A stretch of 64,000 bases of DNA from the NCBI GenBank assembly GCA_045658645.1, contig JAZOVJ010000054.1:9534-73533 (forward strand), read 5' to 3'. Each line of letters begins with the position of its first letter. The stretch's first letter is position 1. The DNA is from UBA1738 sp045658645 (GTDB lineage Bacteria; Bacillota; Clostridia; UBA1381). The notes beneath the pieces were generated by a model. It worked only from the letters and a program-made list of their open reading frames with translations, did not search any database and had not been told where the DNA came from. The translations under genes and the position numbers were made by a program. Positions 61,040-64,000 of this stretch are shown piece by piece.

Positions 61040-63469
61040 ATGTTTTCTAATTTTACTGAAAAAGCAAGAATTGCAATAAATAAAGCTCACGATGCAGCTT
61101 GCAGTATGGGTCACGGATATATCGGCTCGGAGCATCTGCTTTTGGGCATAATTGACGAGGGGACGGGCGTTGGCGCAAAAATTCTTGAGAACGCAGGCGT
61201 TAAAAAAGAGATGCTTTACGATCGTATAAAAGAGCTTATGGGTCAGAATATGCCACTTCCAAATAACGCCGAACTGGCGCTTACACCAAGAAGTAAGCGG
61301 ATTTTGGAACTTGCGGCTATGGAAGCACGCAGTATGGGTCATAACTATATCGGAACAGAGCATATTTTAATCGGTATAATAAAAGACGGTGACGGAGTTG
61401 GAGCAAATGTTCTTGCCCAGAGCGGCGTTGATTTTAATAACATATATAACGATATTGTGGCATCGACCGAGCCGGGATTTTCAGGAACTTCAAAGACACA
61501 ACCCAAGCGAAAGGGGAATGAGAAAACGCCTACCCTTGACCAGTTTGGCAGAGACCTTACAAAAATGGCAAAAGAGGGCAGATTTGACCCTGTAATAGGC
61601 AGAGATGAAGAAATTGCGAGGGTTATTCAGATTTTATCAAGACGTACTAAAAATAACCCTTGCCTGATTGGTGAACCGGGCGTTGGTAAAACAGCGGTGG
61701 CAGAGGGCCTTGCACAGAAAATTGCAGCGGGTGACGTCCCTGAACTCTTAAAGGATAAGCGCCTTGTCACAATGGATTTATCATCAATGGTTGCCGGAGC
61801 AAAGTATCGCGGTGAGTTTGAGGACCGTATGAAAAAGGCTATTGAGGAAGTTACGGCATCGGGGAACATAATTCTGTTCATTGACGAAATTCATACAATC
61901 GTTGGCGCAGGCTCGGCAGAGGGCGCAATTGATGCATCAAACATCTTAAAACCGTCACTGGCACGTGGTGAAGTTCAGTTAATCGGTGCTACGACCTTAA
62001 ACGAATACAGAAAATACATTGAAAAGGACGCAGCGTTGGAAAGACGTTTTCAGCCTGTCACAGTAGGCGAGCCGACAGTTGAGGAAACTATCGAAATCCT
62101 GAAAGGTCTTCGAGACAAATACGAGGCGCACCACAGCGTGAAAATTGACGACAGTGCAATTATTTCGGCGGCAAAGCTTTCGGAGCGGTATATAACCGAC
62201 AGATTTTTGCCTGATAAAGCGATTGACTTAATGGACGAGGCGGCGAGTAAGAAAAGACTTTCGGCGCTTACTGCTCCTGATGATTTAAAGAATCTTGAGA
62301 AAGAGGCGGAAAAAATCAAAAAGGAAAAGCAGGAGGCTATTATTTCCCAGAACTTTGAAAAGGCGGCGGAACTTCGTGACCGTGAAAAAGAAATTGAGGA
62401 GAAGTTAAAAGAGGGTAAACATCACTGGAAGGATGCCAATAAGTCAAGCACACTTGTAATATACGACACCGATATTGCGGAAATTATCGGCGAATGGACC
62501 AATATCCCTGCACACAAGGTTGCAGAGGAAGAGGGCGAGCGGCTTAAGAAGCTGGAGGAAATTCTGCATGCAAGAGTGGTTGGTCAGGAGGAGGCGGTTT
62601 CTGCCGTGTCCCGTGCAATAAGACGAGGAAGAGCAGGGCTTTCCGACCCGAAACGTCCAACAGGCTCGTTCCTGTTCTTAGGACCGACAGGAGTTGGAAA
62701 AACCGAGCTTTCAAAGGCACTGGCAGAAGCTATGTTCGGCTCTGAAGATGCAATGATAAGAATTGATATGTCAGAGTATATGGAAAAGCATGCGGTTTCC
62801 AAGTTCGTAGGTTCGCCTCCGGGATATGTTGGCTATGACGAGGGCGGTCAGCTTACCGAAAAGATAAGGAAAAAGCCATATTCCGTAATATTGTTTGACG
62901 AAATCGAAAAGGCACACCCTGACGTGTTTAATATTATGCTTCAAATATTGGATGACGGAATTTTGACCGATGCGCAGGGAAGACGTGTTGATTTCAGAAA
63001 TACGGTTATAATTATGACTTCAAACCTTGGCGCAAAGGACATTTTAAATACAGGTACAACCAAAATGGGGTTCGGTACGGCAAGTGATGGGCAGGACGGC
63101 GATAACGAGAAAATTCGTGAAAAGGTTATGGCAAAGGTGAAGGACGCTTTTAAGCCTGAATTTTTGAACAGAATTGACGAGATTATCGTATTTGAAAGAC
63201 TAAAAGAGGCAGAAATTCACGAGATTGCAAAGATTATGCTAAAGGGTCTCAAGGAAAGACTTTCGGCAAATGAAATTTCTGCAGAGTTTACAGATAATGC
63301 AATAAGCGAAATCGCAAAAGCAGGGTTTGACCCCGTATATGGTGCAAGACCGCTTCGCCGTGCAATTCAGAGCAAGATTGAGGATATGCTTTCGGAAAAG
63401 ATTATCGGCGGTGAAATAGGTGATAAAGTCATCGTTGATGCGGTGGACGGAAAGTTTGTAACAAAATAA
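61040..63469 (+). CDS. clpC: ATP-dependent Clp protease ATP-binding subunit ClpC
   Basis: Hsp100 unfoldase that delivers substrates to ClpP. The 809-residue protein has two N-terminal Clp repeat segments (1-145; FTEKARIAINKAHD), the first AAA domain with GEPGVGKTA near 213 and DEIHTIVGAG, a middle region with a UVR-like motif (AELRDREKEIEEKLK), the second AAA domain with GPTGVGKTE near 550 and FDEIEKAHPDVFN, and the C-terminal DPVYGARPLRRAIQ. AAAGGAGG precedes the ATG. It ends in a strong terminator. radA and disA, frequent downstream genes, are not within the window. Confidence 0.98.
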   Translation: MFSNFTEKARIAINKAHDAACSMGHGYIGSEHLLLGIIDEGTGVGAKILENAGVKKEMLYDRIKELMGQNMPLPNNAELALTPRSKRILELAAMEARSMGHNYIGTEHILIGIIKDGDGVGANVLAQSGVDFNNIYNDIVASTEPGFSGTSKTQPKRKGNEKTPTLDQFGRDLTKMAKEGRFDPVIGRDEEIARVIQILSRRTKNNPCLIGEPGVGKTAVAEGLAQKIAAGDVPELLKDKRLVTMDLSSMVAGAKYRGEFEDRMKKAIEEVTASGNIILFIDEIHTIVGAGSAEGAIDASNILKPSLARGEVQLIGATTLNEYRKYIEKDAALERRFQPVTVGEPTVEETIEILKGLRDKYEAHHSVKIDDSAIISAAKLSERYITDRFLPDKAIDLMDEAASKKRLSALTAPDDLKNLEKEAEKIKKEKQEAIISQNFEKAAELRDREKEIEEKLKEGKHHWKDANKSSTLVIYDTDIAEIIGEWTNIPAHKVAEEEGERLKKLEEILHARVVGQEEAVSAVSRAIRRGRAGLSDPKRPTGSFLFLGPTGVGKTELSKALAEAMFGSEDAMIRIDMSEYMEKHAVSKFVGSPPGYVGYDEGGQLTEKIRKKPYSVILFDEIEKAHPDVFNIMLQILDDGILTDAQGRRVDFRNTVIIMTSNLGAKDILNTGTTKMGFGTASDGQDGDNEKIREKVMAKVKDAFKPEFLNRIDEIIVFERLKEAEIHEIAKIMLKGLKERLSANEISAEFTDNAISEIAKAGFDPVYGARPLRRAIQSKIEDMLSEKIIGGEIGDKVIVDAVDGKFVTK

Positions 63470-63474
63470 AAAAG

Positions 63475-63501
63475 GCAGAAACGAAAGTTTCTGCTTTTTT
63501 T
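63475..63501 (+). terminator. Intrinsic terminator of the ctsR-clpC operon
   Basis: GCAGAAAC (63475-63482) pairs with GTTTCTGC (63487-63494) around GAAA, followed by seven T. Confidence 0.93.
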
Positions 63502-63513
63502 AGTAATATCATT

Positions 63514-64000
63514 CTCAGGGTTCGAGCCCCAATCAAAATAATAAAAAAACAAGATACCTAAAACGGTATCTTGTTTCTTTGGTACGCGATCAGGGGCACA
63601 GCCGCCGCTGGCGTCTTAACTGCTCGTCCACCCAAAGGCGTTGCCTTTCGGTACCGGACATCGCACCTTTTCGCTAAAAAACTTGCCACCGGCAACTTTT
63701 TTTTACGCAAAAAGCCCTCTCAGGGTTCGAGCCCCAATCAAAATAATAAAAAAACAAGATACCCAAAGCGGTATCTTGTTTTTTCTGGTACGCGATCAGG
63801 GGCACAGCCGCCGTTGGCGTCTTAACTGCTCGTCCACCCAAAGGCGGTGCCTTTCGGTACCGGACATCGCCCCCTTTCGCTTAAAAACTTGCCACCGGCA
63901 ACTTTTTTTTACGCAAAAAGCCCTCTCAGGGTTCGAGCCCCAATCAAAATAATAAAAAAACAAGATACCCAAAGCGGTATCTTGTTTTTTCTGGTACGCG
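63514..64000. repeat. Tandem array of about 206-bp units
   Basis: Copies start with CTCAGGGTTCGAGCCCC at 63514, 63719 and 63925 (spacings 205 and 206); the third runs off the right edge. Each unit contains a 12-bp hairpin AAACAAGATACC/GGTATCTTGTTT with T-rich tail, a GGTACGCGATCAGGGG block (63581, 63787, 63993), an AAAGGC/GCCTTT hairpin and a TTGCC/GGCAA hairpin. The copies are nearly identical. The open frames across it (84 and 103 codons) are not credible genes. No gene is seen between 63470 and the right edge. Confidence 0.9.

Noticed and set aside
63514..63535. T-arm-like GGGTTCGAGCCCC suggesting a tRNA
   Set aside because: The T-stem pairs for only three bases, and no acceptor stem, D-arm or anticodon arm fits on either strand.
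63571..63952. Open frames of 84 and 103 codons in the terminal repeats
   Set aside because: They only run through the 206-bp repeat units, lack ribosome binding sites and encode Arg/Ser-rich sequence repeated with the DNA; they are by-products of the repeat.

Overview
The window is chromosomal DNA from a Gram-positive, endospore-forming member of the Firmicutes, most likely class Clostridia. The main clues are the sporulation genes (spoIVB, spoVB-like, yabP, yabQ), a MurE with the meso-diaminopimelate motif DNPR, the ctsR-mcsA-mcsB-clpC operon, a glgC/glgD pair and clear TTGACA/TATAAT promoters with AGGAGG ribosome binding sites. No rRNA, tRNA, CRISPR array, transposase or prophage was found. 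Most of the window is housekeeping sequence in tight operons.

Layout. 1-2526 (minus): tex followed by the start of lgt, which runs off the left edge. 2681-13321 (plus): a division and cell-wall (dcw) cluster, mraZ-rsmH-ftsL-pbp-murE-murF-mraY-ftsW-murG, which lacks murD. 13420-16187: rsfS-leuS. 16220-20964 (minus): a PepSY lipoprotein and the glycogen genes glgB-glgC-glgD. 21158-23744 (plus): rny and ymdB. 23780-29833 (minus): a radical-SAM DUF512 gene, der, plsY, gpsA, mntP and then asnA. 29983-32088 (plus): DUF1653, DUF5662 and a MATE exporter. 32113-38598: pcrA, spoIVB, an MFS carrier and a SpoVB-like flippase. 38843-40985 (plus): hup-rqcP-yabP-yabQ-divIC-yabR. 41045-47202 (plus): pncB, ywlC, ywlE, rimI, tsaD, lepA.

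47236-57327 (minus) is the accessory part: a flavodoxin, a TraX-like membrane protein, a four-helix-bundle protein whose gene is preceded by a compact array of small hairpins joined by TCGATAT/ATATCGA linkers, and two very large secreted proteins. One secreted protein joins GLUG-like repeats, five Big_2 domains and a cohesin-dockerin-cohesin block. The other joins an unrecognised helical domain to a long beta-helix-like repeat region. 57425-59038 (minus) is an RlmD-type rRNA methyltransferase whose TRAM domain has no ATG, GTG or TTG start. 59148-63469 (plus) is the CtsR-controlled operon, and the window ends in a tandem array of about 206-bp units that carry hairpins.

Functional links. The dcw genes make and flip lipid II and start septation. 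McsB with McsA and ClpC forms the arginine-phosphorylation proteolysis pathway, and YwlE at 43522 is the matching phosphatase. GlgC, GlgD and GlgB supply and branch glycogen. YwlC and TsaD belong to tRNA t6A synthesis. GpsA and PlsY make lysophosphatidate for phospholipids. Several regulatory sites are readable: MraZ-type TGGRG boxes, a near-perfect CtsR box, a 13-bp inverted repeat around the glgB promoter and a terminator-like hairpin that hides the yabP ribosome binding site.
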